DNA of 64,000 bases. It comes from CAYQDB01 sp964416195 (GTDB lineage: Bacteria > Zixibacteria > MSB-5A5 > GN15 > FEB-12). The stretch spans positions 1-64,000 of the forward strand of contig CAYQDB010000004.1 in assembly GCA_964416195.1 (NCBI GenBank). Reading direction: 5' to 3'. A program made the position numbers and the translations under genes. This document shows, in pieces, positions 16,611-25,935 of this stretch. A model generated the notes under the pieces. It ran no database searches. It saw only the letters and a program-made list of their open reading frames with translations, and was not told where the DNA came from. Position 1 is the first letter of the stretch; every line of letters begins with the position of its first letter.

Positions 16611-19600
16611 TTATATGTCAATCAGAGTAGTATCAGTTTCGATACCGGTTAGCTGGCCGATAACGATCTGCTGTTTTGTAAGTTTGATCTCGCTGAACAA
16701 GTCTGACACGGTTATTGTACGGGATGAATCATCCAGGAACTGAAGCGACAGACCCGTAAGCTGGATCTGTGAACTACTCATCGATCCCGGATGCCGTAAG
16801 TTCAATTGCAGTAAGGGGACATCTTCCTGCCCATAGTTCACTGTTTCACCAAGCAAGGAAACATATGAAACAGCCATCTCCTGGGAGGGATCGTCAATGC
16901 GACACGACGCCGTTCTTAAGGGGAACACCACTGTTGAGTCAATGGTTACCGGCTGCAAGGTATTCTCATCGACAAGCGATACTGCGCTCGCGTCGTCAAG
17001 GGCAAGTGCGAAACTGCTTGCTGAAGCAACCGTATCGATGTCTACCAGTAATGAAAAACTACGTTTCTGTCCGGGAGAAATAATCACTGGCTCGGAAAAG
17101 GTCAATGAAACGGTAGATTGAGATGGAACGCTCTCCAGGATGGACAAATTAGTGTATCCAGTTGCCAGAACCATTCGACTAAAGACTTCGCTGGCTGGCA
17201 GCGGAGTTCCTGAACCATCCTCAACATTAAGACGAAGACTGTCGAGACGCAGAGATGCCGCGGTGGTCAGAGTCTCCGGGTGATTGATCTTTATAACCAA
17301 GGGAAAGACATTTATCTGGCCCTTGGTCACCGCGGTTGGAATCGAGTTGACCAATTGCACCAGCACATTTGCCGGTGGGAATTGTATAACTACTGAGCCA
17401 GTTTGTATTGTAGCCGATGAATCCGGGACAGTCGGGGCTATGGCACGGACTTGCCAGGAAATCTCTCCCGGCTGGTTTGCAGTATAATAGAACACAAAAT
17501 CGGTTGACTCTCCTCCCCCTAGATCAGTCGGACCCGAGGCACTGCCGTCCAGGGAAACAATAGCAGGGTTGTCAACTCCCACGATCAATCCGACCACACT
17601 GTCCATTGGTGTTGCCAAAACGTTCTTCGCAGTGATTCTTACCTCAATAGTCTGCCCCACCGAATAAGTCTCGTTACGAGGCAAACAGGATACTCGCAAT
17701 CCAGAGTTGGAAATCGTGAAGGTGTTTGTGGAAATCAAAGGAGCGTCGTACGGGCCGTCATTAGCAGATGCAAACTGACAACCGTTCTGGGGTATGGTGC
17801 CCTGGAAGGCTGCACCAGGTGTGGCTAACACGGCCACGTCACCAACCGCAAAAAGAGTAGGAAGAGCATCTGAGACTACTTCGACTCCCACACTACCGAT
17901 ATTCCACACTCCTGCTGAGTAGGTGAAGGCACCAAGCATAGAGTCTGTACTCTGCCAGACGCTATCGCCGTCGGTATCAAGCCAGAGTTCCAGCGAGGCA
18001 ATATCACTCGAGGTCGCATCCTTTAGGTTCACTAATGCTACCGATTCTAAAGTATCAATCTGGTCACCATTGCTGGCCGGTCGAAATGCTAACAGCGTGA
18101 CTGAAGTATCTCCCGGATTGAGCGTTCGCGCCGTCAATGGTAGTATCTCGTACTGAGCGCTGACAGACCCATCTATGATTAGATAACCGCCACTTACAAG
18201 CGGAAGATCGCCATTGATTATGACCGGTTCGGAAAAAGTGAAGTCGGATGCACCGGCAATTGAAACCGTCAGGCTATCCGAATCAATCCCGTCGATAGGA
18301 ATGTCAACGGCTGCAAAGAAATATGAAAGCGATTCCGGAGGCAGTTGGATATCCAATCCGGACAATTGTAGCCTGCCGTTGGAAAAATATCCGCTGGCAA
18401 TCAGCGAATCATTGCTAAGAGTTCTGTTGTGGTCAGAATCATAAAACAGGGATACCTGTCCAAGTTCATAATCCGCAAATGCCTCATCGGAAAGACTGTG
18501 TGATATATTAGCTAGGGTGATCGCCTGAAGCGATTGTGTCTGGCCGACGTAGCCATTATATAATGCGAAGGTTAAGATGACATTGTCGGAACTTCCAGGT
18601 AGCGCTGCCAGCGACTGCGCAGGAATGGAAATTGCGGTAACCCGATTGGATGGGAAGACCAGATGAGCTTCAGGATTGCTTACGGCGTCATCATCCGGTC
18701 CGGTAGCGCCGGACCAATATAGCGCTCCCTGTATAGGAATTCCAGACTGTAGCGTTCCGCCTGTGAACTGCTCGCTCGTGATATCAACGACTACCAAGAA
18801 TCGAGTCGTACTGTTAACCAGCGGATGAGCCAGATTGGTCAACTCCCAGTAGCCTTCCTTGTACACAAAGCTTCCCAGGAGATCGTCATCAGGTGAGAAA
18901 CCATTACCCGTAGCATCACTATAAAGACGGACAGACTCCAATGCTTCCAGCTCGTTGATAGTGCCTGCGTTGGTCAATCTTAGACTTCGAAGCTGGTCTG
19001 TGGCGTATCCATTTCGAGGTAGCTCAAAGTCAAGTACCAATTGATCTGTCTGTGCTCCGAAGAGAGTAGCGCCCTCAATTTCATTTACAACTATGCCCGC
19101 GGCAGGAAAAGCATTTATACTATGGTCATTCTCATTCTTCAGAGGAAAGCTACCGGTAACCTTTATCGATTGACTAAAGAAAATAGCCGTTGAGTCGGAC
19201 AAGCCAGCATTTATCAAGTTTCCATTCTTGCTGTTCTGAAGATTCATGAGGGCGACTACTGATAAACCGACAGAACCTCCCTCACCGGGGAGTGTAAGAC
19301 CGCTGGTTTCAAGAGTCGCAACTCCGTCTATCACAGTTCCAGCGGCTAAAAGGGAGTCAGATGGACCGAGTGTTGAGTAATCACCATCACGGTTATGGTA
19401 CACCAGGAAACTGTCTACCTGGCTGTCAAGTTGTTCCTGCGAAGCACCGTCCGGATCGACCGCAAAGAGACTCACTCTGATACTGTCTAAAGTAACTGGC
19501 GTGGTGTAACCATTCGTCAGCTCAATGCCAGTTAAGGGACCCGAATACTCTCCCGGAATGAGACTTAGCGATGGAACAGACACCACGTCCACTGACATGG

Positions 19601-22600
19601 CTTCCGAGCTTTGAATTTCAATGGTATCTACCGGCTGAAGGGACGAGTCAATTGGTCCGTCATTGTCAGAGAGCATCTCGACCCCGTTCTTTGGGATGGT
19701 CAGCGCCAGGGTAGCTCCGTTAACGGGATAGCTCGATAGCTTTACACCAACGTGAAATCGAGTTGTTAGTTCGGTAAGTGAGACCGCCAGCCCGCTTCTA
19801 ATCCACCGACTACCGGTAAAGACCAATTCGCCCAGAAGGGTTTCCTCACTGCGCCCACCCCAGGTGCCGTTGCCGTCATCGGAAAAAAGAAACAGCGAGT
19901 CGATGTCACCGGCTGAAGCAGTGCCCATATTCACCACGCTGAAGCCCTGAAGCGTATCCTCGCGGTAACCGTTGCGGGGGATATCAAGTACCAGGACATT
20001 GTAAACCGTGTCTCCGGGGCTCATAGAGGTGAGTCCTGTGCTCGTAAGTGATAGTTGATCCGTCACCAGCCCGTCAATTATACCATACCCAAAGGAATTC
20101 ATAGTGTCCGGTCCGTCAATTGCGGTGCTATCACTCGTCAGGATATCGGTAGCCGGCAGGAGGAATACGTCAAGCGAGTCACCATCGTGCGGAAACCGAC
20201 TGACTTTTGCACCAACAAGGAAGGTCCGCCCGGTTCCGGATGCAATGGTCAGCGGCGAAAACGATAGAGAACAAACTTCCGAGGCGGCCTCCACGGCCGT
20301 GATAAGGCTGTCGGATACCGTAAGTAGCGAGTCGTTGTCAGTATCGACCCACAAGCTAATGGAGTCGACATCGGTTAGTCTCTCCGCAGGGCTCCCGGTC
20401 CCTCGGGATGCATCGCGTAGAGTGACATTGGTAATAGCCTTGTCTGAGTCAAAATAGTTGTTTATGCGGAACGAGAGAATAGAGGGAGAGGCTTGGTTGG
20501 GATGGACAAAAGTGATTCCAATGGGAATGGCTGTCAGGTATAATGACTCAACACCGATGGCCCCGCTGGTGGCGGTCATGGCGTTGATGCTGCTGGTAAC
20601 GGCTACACTACAGACTCCCGGCGCGCTTGCCACGAACAATCCGGTTGAGTCGATGTTGCCGATTCGATCCGTTGCTCCCCAATCCAGAGAACCCACATCA
20701 GTCAGGTTGGAGTCTGCATCTCGGCCGATGGCAGAAAATTGTACTGAGTCGCCTATGCCTATAGTGGCTGTATCGGGAGAGACAACCAGTTGTGCCAGGG
20801 CACCCGCTATACAGGTAATCACTCCTGTTGTATCTGAAAGCGTAGGCCCTTTGAATACTACTACCTGACCGCTACCCAGCTTGTAAAGCTGCAAAGTTGT
20901 CGATGTCCCCCCACTGGGTGATATCCCCCCAATAGAATCCAGCCCAATTAAGGTCCAGTTGACTGCGACGTCACCAAAGAGGCTATCTCCGGAATCGTAA
21001 CCGCGACAGTAAAGGGTTGTGGTGTCATTATCAGTTGTTAAGGTCGTGTCGCCAAAAGACGTGCCGTCAAACCATTCAATTCGTATATGGTCCAACGTAC
21101 CGGCGGATATTACAGTCACCTGGCCAGAATCAGACATGGAAACTTGATATATAGCCTTAACATAATTATCCGGAGGTGACAACTGGTCACCGGCAGTATA
21201 AAGCCCTCCAATTGTAATTGAACCGGCAGGATCGGTTGTAGACCATGCAACCGAGTCGGTTAGATCCTTGACAAAAGTTGAGCCGGCATCGTATCCGTAT
21301 GCTGCGTACTGAACCGACGTTAGCTCCTCAACTACATTACTGGGTGGCAATACGTCGATATAGGTAACCGGCGCAGGAGTCACCGTGATTGCTACTACTT
21401 CTGTATCAGCCAACTCTCCATCGCTAACTATGAAGTTCACATTATAGACACCTTCCTGAGTATAATCGGGGTTGAAATTAAACGTCCCGGTGCCATCACC
21501 GTTGTCGACAAAGGTGGCGTTGGTGGGCAGGTTCTCAGCGGTAAGTGTTGGTGTGGTGCCGTCAGGGTCAGAAGCAGAAACCCCAAAGTTCAGATTCTGG
21601 CCCTCTTCTACTGACTTTGAACCGATTGAAGCCAATACTGGCGCCTGGTTGATGTCATTTACAGTTATCACTACGACTTCGCTGTCAGTTGCAGAAGAAT
21701 CGTCAGTGGCATAGAAAGTTACATCGTAGACTCCAGATTGTAAGAAGCTCGGTGTCCAGTCAAACGTCCCTGTTCCGTCGCCGTGATCGACAAATGTTGC
21801 CCCAGAAGGTAAAAGCGAAGTAGTTAAAGCTGGGATTGATTCTATATCAGTCGCAGATAAGTCAAAGTTGAGATTCTGACCCTCGTCCACCGACTTGGGA
21901 CCGATAGGGTCCAAGATGGGTGCCTGATTGCCTGGAGGGATAAACTCAATTGCGCCCATGTCCGGTGCGCTGCCAAGATACGTATACCCAAGATCAAGAC
22001 CTGAGTCTATAGCTGGCGAACCCGTCTGCAGGGAGAAATCACCCCCCCCGGGATCAACAAACAGAGGGTCAGCCACTATACCGCCGGCAGAATCAATGAC
22101 CCCATTGGTATAATCAGATGAATTCAACCACAGCAGGTTGAAACCGCAAACGACCTCTTCCTTACCTCTGATGCCCTCATTGTTACCGACGCTGATGTTG
22201 TTGAAGATCCGCCCTGTGCTGACCCCGCCTTTGTAATGAATTCCCCGGTCGCCGGAGTAATAGACGGTGTTGTGATATATGTTGTTGTAATTGCCGTCGT
22301 TTTCAATTCCATCATCGCCGGTGTTGGCTATGACGTTTCTGAGCATCAGATTGTAACTGCCGGTGACCTTGATCCCTATCTTATCAATGTCATGTATGTC
22401 ACACTGGGTAATAGTGCACGAATCTGCTACAAGCTCGATTGCATGATCCTTTGTGTTGGTAAGCTCCAGACCTTCGATAATAGCATGGTTGCTGTCAACC
22501 AGCAGAATAGTAATGGATTGGTTGTTGGCGTCGATGACCGCGCTGCCTGTACCATACTTTCGATATACGACCGGAAGCACACTGGTAGCGTGAGTTTTCA

Positions 22601-22844
22601 ACTGAATACTGCTTGAAGGTAAGTAGGTACCGGGTAGAATATTGACTGTATCACCGGGTACAAGCAACTCCTTCTGGTCGCCATTGTCGATTGAGAGCCA
22701 GGCAGTGGTAGAATCCAGGCCGTTGCTATCATCATCGCCCGACGGCAAGACATAGTAATTCGTTCCCGCTGTCGGCAGAGCTAGGAATAATACCAGTAAT
22801 ATGCCGATTGCTGCTCTGCGCATAGCCATATATGAGGGAATCAC
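16611..22844 (-). CDS. Giant secreted beta-helix/Ig-like repeat protein, N-terminal part
   Basis: A frame of 2077 residues. A signal peptide (RRAAIGILLVLFLALPTAG) leads to a right-handed parallel beta-helix (about 30-300; asparagine-rich turns such as NTGDDGIENDGNYNNIYHN). Two cadherin/He_PIG-like domains (DEGQNLNFDLSATD, EEGQNLNFGVSASD) and Big-type Ig domains follow. Then come roughly six related modules of about 150-200 residues, most with the pattern PRNGY..D.L and an acidic loop resembling a calcium loop (DTDNDSLLTVSDS, DTDGDSVWQSTDS). The GTG at 22844, ATG at 22829 and ATG at 22823 are all possible; none has a clear SD. It is probably a cell-surface or secreted adhesin-like protein and heads the six-gene operon. 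Confidence 0.85.
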   Translation of the reverse strand: MIPSYMAMRRAAIGILLVLFLALPTAGTNYYVLPSGDDDSNGLDSTTAWLSIDNGDQKELLVPGDTVNILPGTYLPSSSIQLKTHATSVLPVVYRKYGTGSAVIDANNQSITILLVDSNHAIIEGLELTNTKDHAIELVADSCTITQCDIHDIDKIGIKVTGSYNLMLRNVIANTGDDGIENDGNYNNIYHNTVYYSGDRGIHYKGGVSTGRIFNNISVGNNEGIRGKEEVVCGFNLLWLNSSDYTNGVIDSAGGIVADPLFVDPGGGDFSLQTGSPAIDSGLDLGYTYLGSAPDMGAIEFIPPGNQAPILDPIGPKSVDEGQNLNFDLSATDIESIPALTTSLLPSGATFVDHGDGTGTFDWTPSFLQSGVYDVTFYATDDSSATDSEVVVITVNDINQAPVLASIGSKSVEEGQNLNFGVSASDPDGTTPTLTAENLPTNATFVDNGDGTGTFNFNPDYTQEGVYNVNFIVSDGELADTEVVAITVTPAPVTYIDVLPPSNVVEELTSVQYAAYGYDAGSTFVKDLTDSVAWSTTDPAGSITIGGLYTAGDQLSPPDNYVKAIYQVSMSDSGQVTVISAGTLDHIRIEWFDGTSFGDTTLTTDNDTTTLYCRGYDSGDSLFGDVAVNWTLIGLDSIGGISPSGGTSTTLQLYKLGSGQVVVFKGPTLSDTTGVITCIAGALAQLVVSPDTATIGIGDSVQFSAIGRDADSNLTDVGSLDWGATDRIGNIDSTGLFVASAPGVCSVAVTSSINAMTATSGAIGVESLYLTAIPIGITFVHPNQASPSILSFRINNYFDSDKAITNVTLRDASRGTGSPAERLTDVDSISLWVDTDNDSLLTVSDSLITAVEAASEVCSLSFSPLTIASGTGRTFLVGAKVSRFPHDGDSLDVFLLPATDILTSDSTAIDGPDTMNSFGYGIIDGLVTDQLSLTSTGLTSMSPGDTVYNVLVLDIPRNGYREDTLQGFSVVNMGTASAGDIDSLFLFSDDGNGTWGGRSEETLLGELVFTGSRWIRSGLAVSLTELTTRFHVGVKLSSYPVNGATLALTIPKNGVEMLSDNDGPIDSSLQPVDTIEIQSSEAMSVDVVSVPSLSLIPGEYSGPLTGIELTNGYTTPVTLDSIRVSLFAVDPDGASQEQLDSQVDSFLVYHNRDGDYSTLGPSDSLLAAGTVIDGVATLETSGLTLPGEGGSVGLSVVALMNLQNSKNGNLINAGLSDSTAIFFSQSIKVTGSFPLKNENDHSINAFPAAGIVVNEIEGATLFGAQTDQLVLDFELPRNGYATDQLRSLRLTNAGTINELEALESVRLYSDATGNGFSPDDDLLGSFVYKEGYWELTNLAHPLVNSTTRFLVVVDITSEQFTGGTLQSGIPIQGALYWSGATGPDDDAVSNPEAHLVFPSNRVTAISIPAQSLAALPGSSDNVILTFALYNGYVGQTQSLQAITLANISHSLSDEAFADYELGQVSLFYDSDHNRTLSNDSLIASGYFSNGRLQLSGLDIQLPPESLSYFFAAVDIPIDGIDSDSLTVSIAGASDFTFSEPVIINGDLPLVSGGYLIIDGSVSAQYEILPLTARTLNPGDTSVTLLAFRPASNGDQIDTLESVALVNLKDATSSDIASLELWLDTDGDSVWQSTDSMLGAFTYSAGVWNIGSVGVEVVSDALPTLFAVGDVAVLATPGAAFQGTIPQNGCQFASANDGPYDAPLISTNTFTISNSGLRVSCLPRNETYSVGQTIEVRITAKNVLATPMDSVVGLIVGVDNPAIVSLDGSASGPTDLGGGESTDFVFYYTANQPGEISWQVRAIAPTVPDSSATIQTGSVVIQFPPANVLVQLVNSIPTAVTKGQINVFPLVIKINHPETLTTAASLRLDSLRLNVEDGSGTPLPASEVFSRMVLATGYTNLSILESVPSQSTVSLTFSEPVIISPGQKRSFSLLVDIDTVASASSFALALDDASAVSLVDENTLQPVTIDSTVVFPLRTASCRIDDPSQEMAVSYVSLLGETVNYGQEDVPLLQLNLRHPGSMSSSQIQLTGLSLQFLDDSSRTITVSDLFSEIKLTKQQIVIGQLTGIETDTTLIDI

Positions 22845-22865
22845 TTTATAGTAGTATTTGTCGGC

Positions 22866-23101
22866 TTATTCTTGTAATTCTCCAATGGCCAGGACAGCCT
22901 TGATATCAATCTCAGTGTCCACTGGGAGCCTCTGTTTTGAGTGGTCCATGGTTGTCTTAATCCAACGCACAATCTTCGGATGTTCTTCGGCTCCGTTCAG
23001 CTACTTCCAGAACTTCTTGACCCCAGCTCTGTAATCCCGCTTGCTCCTTCGTTGTTTACTCGTCTTGCGTAGTCATGTGGGATGATTTCCTTGACCACGG
23101 C
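22866..23101 (-). pseudogene. Degraded coding remnant of unknown family
   Basis: In the 840-bp gap before the lpxC promoter, the minus strand carries protein-like sequence broken by a frameshift and a stop. One frame reads AVVKEIIPHDYARRVNNE. The next frame reads RDYRAGVKKFWK, a TAG at 23001-23003, then LNGAEEHPKIVRWIKTTMDH and VDTEIDIKAVLAIGELQE to a TAA at 22866. No family was recognised. The remainder of the gap (about 23102-23680) shows nothing supportable. Confidence 0.3.
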
Positions 23102-23681
23102 TGCCTTTGTGCTCTCGTCTTTTCAAAGCATGCAGACGTACCAGTCCGGCATCAACGCCCTATGTAAGAGCTGACACCAGACTATCATGCCCACTTTTAA
23201 TGTTGGTAGGTGAGCTATTACTTGCTTGAGCGAGCTTTTATGTCCTTTCCGCCCAGAGAATAAACCAAGATTTTTTAACAATTTTTTAACAGCGAAAAGC
23301 ACGGGGCGGAACACAATTAACGACAAGGAGTTAGGCCTATCTTATAGAAACGCTTGAGGTTAGCCAGAACGCCACTACCAATCCCTTCCTCTCCGCCAGA
23401 CAGGTCAGGTCTGTTCTGTACCTCGCATATATCGATGGGTTTCTCCTATGTCAGTAAGGAAACAGTCGACATTGGTTTCAGATTCCTTGCAAGCACGGGC
23501 TGTGTTGCACTTTGTGCTTACTGATAGCAGATCGTCCTTGAATCAGAAGTGATTGGTGGACGCCGCATATTCGCGGGTGTTAACCCGATCAATTGCTCCA
23601 CAGATACCGGCCTTTGTTGCCAATATCGCTACCAGACCACAGCAGCTTCGACCTTCCTGATATCCTTATGGCAAAAAGGAC

Positions 23682-23710
23682 TTGAGGCAAAGAGGGGTTG
23701 TTAGTATAAT
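23682..23710 (+). promoter_or_regulatory. Sigma-70-like promoter of lpxC-fabZ
   Basis: TTGAGG at 23682-23687 and a perfect TATAAT at 23705-23710 are separated by exactly 17 bases. Transcription would start near 23717, giving a leader of about 23 bases before the ATG at 23740. It would drive the lipid A operon. Confidence 0.6.
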
Positions 23711-23739
23711 CCCACCAACAGTATCACGGTTAGGCACTT

Positions 23740-25131
23740 ATGTACGACAAACAACGGACAGTCAAACGGGAAATCTCAATGTCAGGGGTAGGTCTTCATA
23801 CCGGTAACAACTGTACAATGACCTTTAAGCCGGCCCCGCCGGACACCGGCATCCGTTTCGTGCGCGCCGACCTGCCCGAGAAACCCTCGGTTATAGCGGA
23901 TATCGACCACGTGGCCGATATCTCCCGTGGAACGACGCTCCAGGACGGCGAGGCGAAAGTGTACACAGTTGAGCATGTGCTGGCTGCCTTCGCAGGCCTT
24001 CAAATCGACAACATGATTGTGGAGCTCGACAACAATGAACCCCCGGTCGGCGATGGTTCTGCCAGGCCATATGTCGACAAGCTCCTCGAGGCCGGCATCG
24101 AAAACCAGGAGGCCGACAAGGTTTACCTTGAAATCGATACTCCCATGGCCTACAACGAACCGGAGCGTGCCGTTGATCTGGTGGTAACTCCGTCGGATGA
24201 GCTTCGCATCACTTTCATGATTGATTACAAGAACCCGGCTCTGGGGACGCAGTACACCACCCTGGTCGACCTGGAGAAAGAATTTGTCGAGGAGTTCGCT
24301 CCAGCTCGAACGTTCTGTTTTCTTTCGGAAGTGGAAATGCTCAAGGAAGCCGGTCTCATTAAGGGTGGCGGTCTTGACAACGCCATTGTAATCTATGACT
24401 CCGACCTCGGCCAGGTGGAAGTCGACCGAATCAAAAAGGCTCTGGGGCTCAAAGAAAAAGCATTTGTCGGTAAGACAGGCATTATCAATGACATTCCCCT
24501 CCGCTTCTACAATGAACCGGTGCGCCATAAGGCGCTCGATCTGCTTGGCGATTTATTCCTCATTGGGGTTCCGTTCAAGGGGCACATACTGGCTGCCCGT
24601 TCTGGTCACAAAGCGAACGTAGCCCTGGCGAAAAAGATGAGTGAACTGTATAAAAAGAAGAAAATCGCCGGTCGCTACACCAAGAAAAACAGCGGAGCTT
24701 TCTTAGACATCAACTCCATTCTAAAAATAATGCCCCATCGCTATCCCTTCCTGCTGATCGATCGCATCATCGATCTCGAACCGGACAAAAGGGTGGTAGC
24801 CATAAAGAATGTAACCATCAATGAGCCATTTTTCCAGGGGCATTTCCCCGGCCACCCGATAATGCCCGGAGTGTTGATTCTTGAAGCAATGGCCCAGGCG
24901 GGCGGCGTACTCCTTTTGAATGCCATCCCCGATCCGGAAACGAAATTGGTTTACTTCATGGCCGTCGATAACGCCAGGTTCAGAAAGCCGGTAATGCCGG
25001 GGGATCAGTTGCGTTTTGAGTTGGAGATGCACACCTTCCGACGCAACACCTGCAAGATGTCCGGGAAGGCATTTGTGGAGGATAACCTTGTCGCCAGCGC
25101 CGATTTTATGGCCATGGTGATAGACCGATGA
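23740..25131 (+). CDS. lpxC/fabZ: LpxC-FabZ fusion: UDP-3-O-acyl-GlcNAc deacetylase / 3-hydroxyacyl-ACP dehydratase
   Basis: A 463-residue bifunctional cytoplasmic enzyme. Residues about 1-305 are LpxC, the zinc deacetylase committing step of lipid A synthesis, with zinc-ligand motifs EHVLAAFAG and HKALDLLGDLFL and a later catalytic His region (HILAARSGHKANVALAKK). Residues about 320-463 are FabZ, the hotdog dehydratase, with MPHRYPFLLIDRI, catalytic His in GHFPGHPIMPG and catalytic acid in LEAMAQAGG. This fusion is characteristic of Bacteroidota, Chlorobiota and relatives and ties lipid A and fatty acid synthesis together stoichiometrically. A sigma-70-like promoter lies 30 bp upstream, and the 3' end overlaps lpxA by four bases. 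Confidence 0.96.
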   Translation: MYDKQRTVKREISMSGVGLHTGNNCTMTFKPAPPDTGIRFVRADLPEKPSVIADIDHVADISRGTTLQDGEAKVYTVEHVLAAFAGLQIDNMIVELDNNEPPVGDGSARPYVDKLLEAGIENQEADKVYLEIDTPMAYNEPERAVDLVVTPSDELRITFMIDYKNPALGTQYTTLVDLEKEFVEEFAPARTFCFLSEVEMLKEAGLIKGGGLDNAIVIYDSDLGQVEVDRIKKALGLKEKAFVGKTGIINDIPLRFYNEPVRHKALDLLGDLFLIGVPFKGHILAARSGHKANVALAKKMSELYKKKKIAGRYTKKNSGAFLDINSILKIMPHRYPFLLIDRIIDLEPDKRVVAIKNVTINEPFFQGHFPGHPIMPGVLILEAMAQAGGVLLLNAIPDPETKLVYFMAVDNARFRKPVMPGDQLRFELEMHTFRRNTCKMSGKAFVEDNLVASADFMAMVIDR

Positions 25132-25901
25132 ACGCGATCCATCCCACAGCTATCGTTTCACCAAAAGCCGATCTTGCCGACGATGTTGAGGTTGGGCCAC
25201 ATACTATCATTGAGGAAAATGTCAAAATCGGCGGCGGGACGAAGATCGCCTCTTCGGCGCTTCTGGCCAGCGGCGCCACACTCGGCGGCAATGTTGAAGT
25301 GCACCACGGCGCTGTTATCGGCACGAAGCCACAGGATTTGAAGTTTGCCGGTGAGGTAACACAGGTCATAATCGGTGATGGAACTGTCGTGCGCGAGTAT
25401 GCTACAGTCAATCGTGGCACCAAAGCCTACGGCACCACCACCGTTGGTAAAGAGTGCATGTTGATGGCCTATTCGCACGTCGCCCATGACTGCATCCTGG
25501 GTGACCATGTCATCATAGCCAATGCCGTCAATCTGGCGGGGCACATCGAGGTAGGGGATTATGCCGTTCTTGGCGGTGTGTTGCCGGTGCATCAGTTTGT
25601 CAAGATCGGCGCTCATGCCATGATCGGTGGGGGCTTCCGCGTGCAGCAGGATATCTGCCCCTATTCGCTGGTGGCCGGTTATCCGCTGAAGGTAATGGGG
25701 ATAAACGCTGTTGGGTTGCGGCGCCGGGGATTCAGCAGGGAAGCAATAAAAGAACTTGAAAGAGCTTTCAATCTCCTGTTTTTCAGCGGCCTGAATACAT
25801 CCCAAGCGGTGGAGCGCATAAAGAGTGAAATCGAGCTCATCCCTGAGGTACAGGAGATTTTGGATTTTATTGAGCGTTCCAATAGGGGAATTGTCAAATA
25901 G
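25128..25901 (+). CDS. lpxA: Acyl-ACP--UDP-N-acetylglucosamine O-acyltransferase
   Basis: A 257-residue left-handed beta-helix acyltransferase, close to the usual 255-265. It transfers a 3-hydroxyacyl chain from ACP to the 3-position of UDP-GlcNAc, the first step of lipid A synthesis. The hexapeptide repeats run through the first two thirds. The catalytic His lies in YSHVAHDCILGDH, and the conserved GGGFRVQQDICPYSLVAGYP loop precedes the helical C-terminal domain. It starts inside the end of lpxC-fabZ (ATGA overlap). A Gfo/Idh oxidoreductase of the GnnA type further down the operon raises the possibility that the true acceptor is a 3-amino sugar, but no GnnB aminotransferase is in the window. 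Confidence 0.95.
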   Translation: MNAIHPTAIVSPKADLADDVEVGPHTIIEENVKIGGGTKIASSALLASGATLGGNVEVHHGAVIGTKPQDLKFAGEVTQVIIGDGTVVREYATVNRGTKAYGTTTVGKECMLMAYSHVAHDCILGDHVIIANAVNLAGHIEVGDYAVLGGVLPVHQFVKIGAHAMIGGGFRVQQDICPYSLVAGYPLKVMGINAVGLRRRGFSREAIKELERAFNLLFFSGLNTSQAVERIKSEIELIPEVQEILDFIERSNRGIVK

Positions 25902-25935
25902 CTTTGGAGCCAATCAGCCGTATTCGATAGCAGCT

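Noticed and set aside
23782..24528. Long antisense frame (248 codons) opposite lpxC-fabZ
   Set aside because: It is the shadow of a GC-rich conserved gene on the other strand and has no independent signature.
25158..25913. Long antisense frame (251 codons) opposite lpxA
   Set aside because: Shadow of lpxA; the plus-strand protein has full family conservation.
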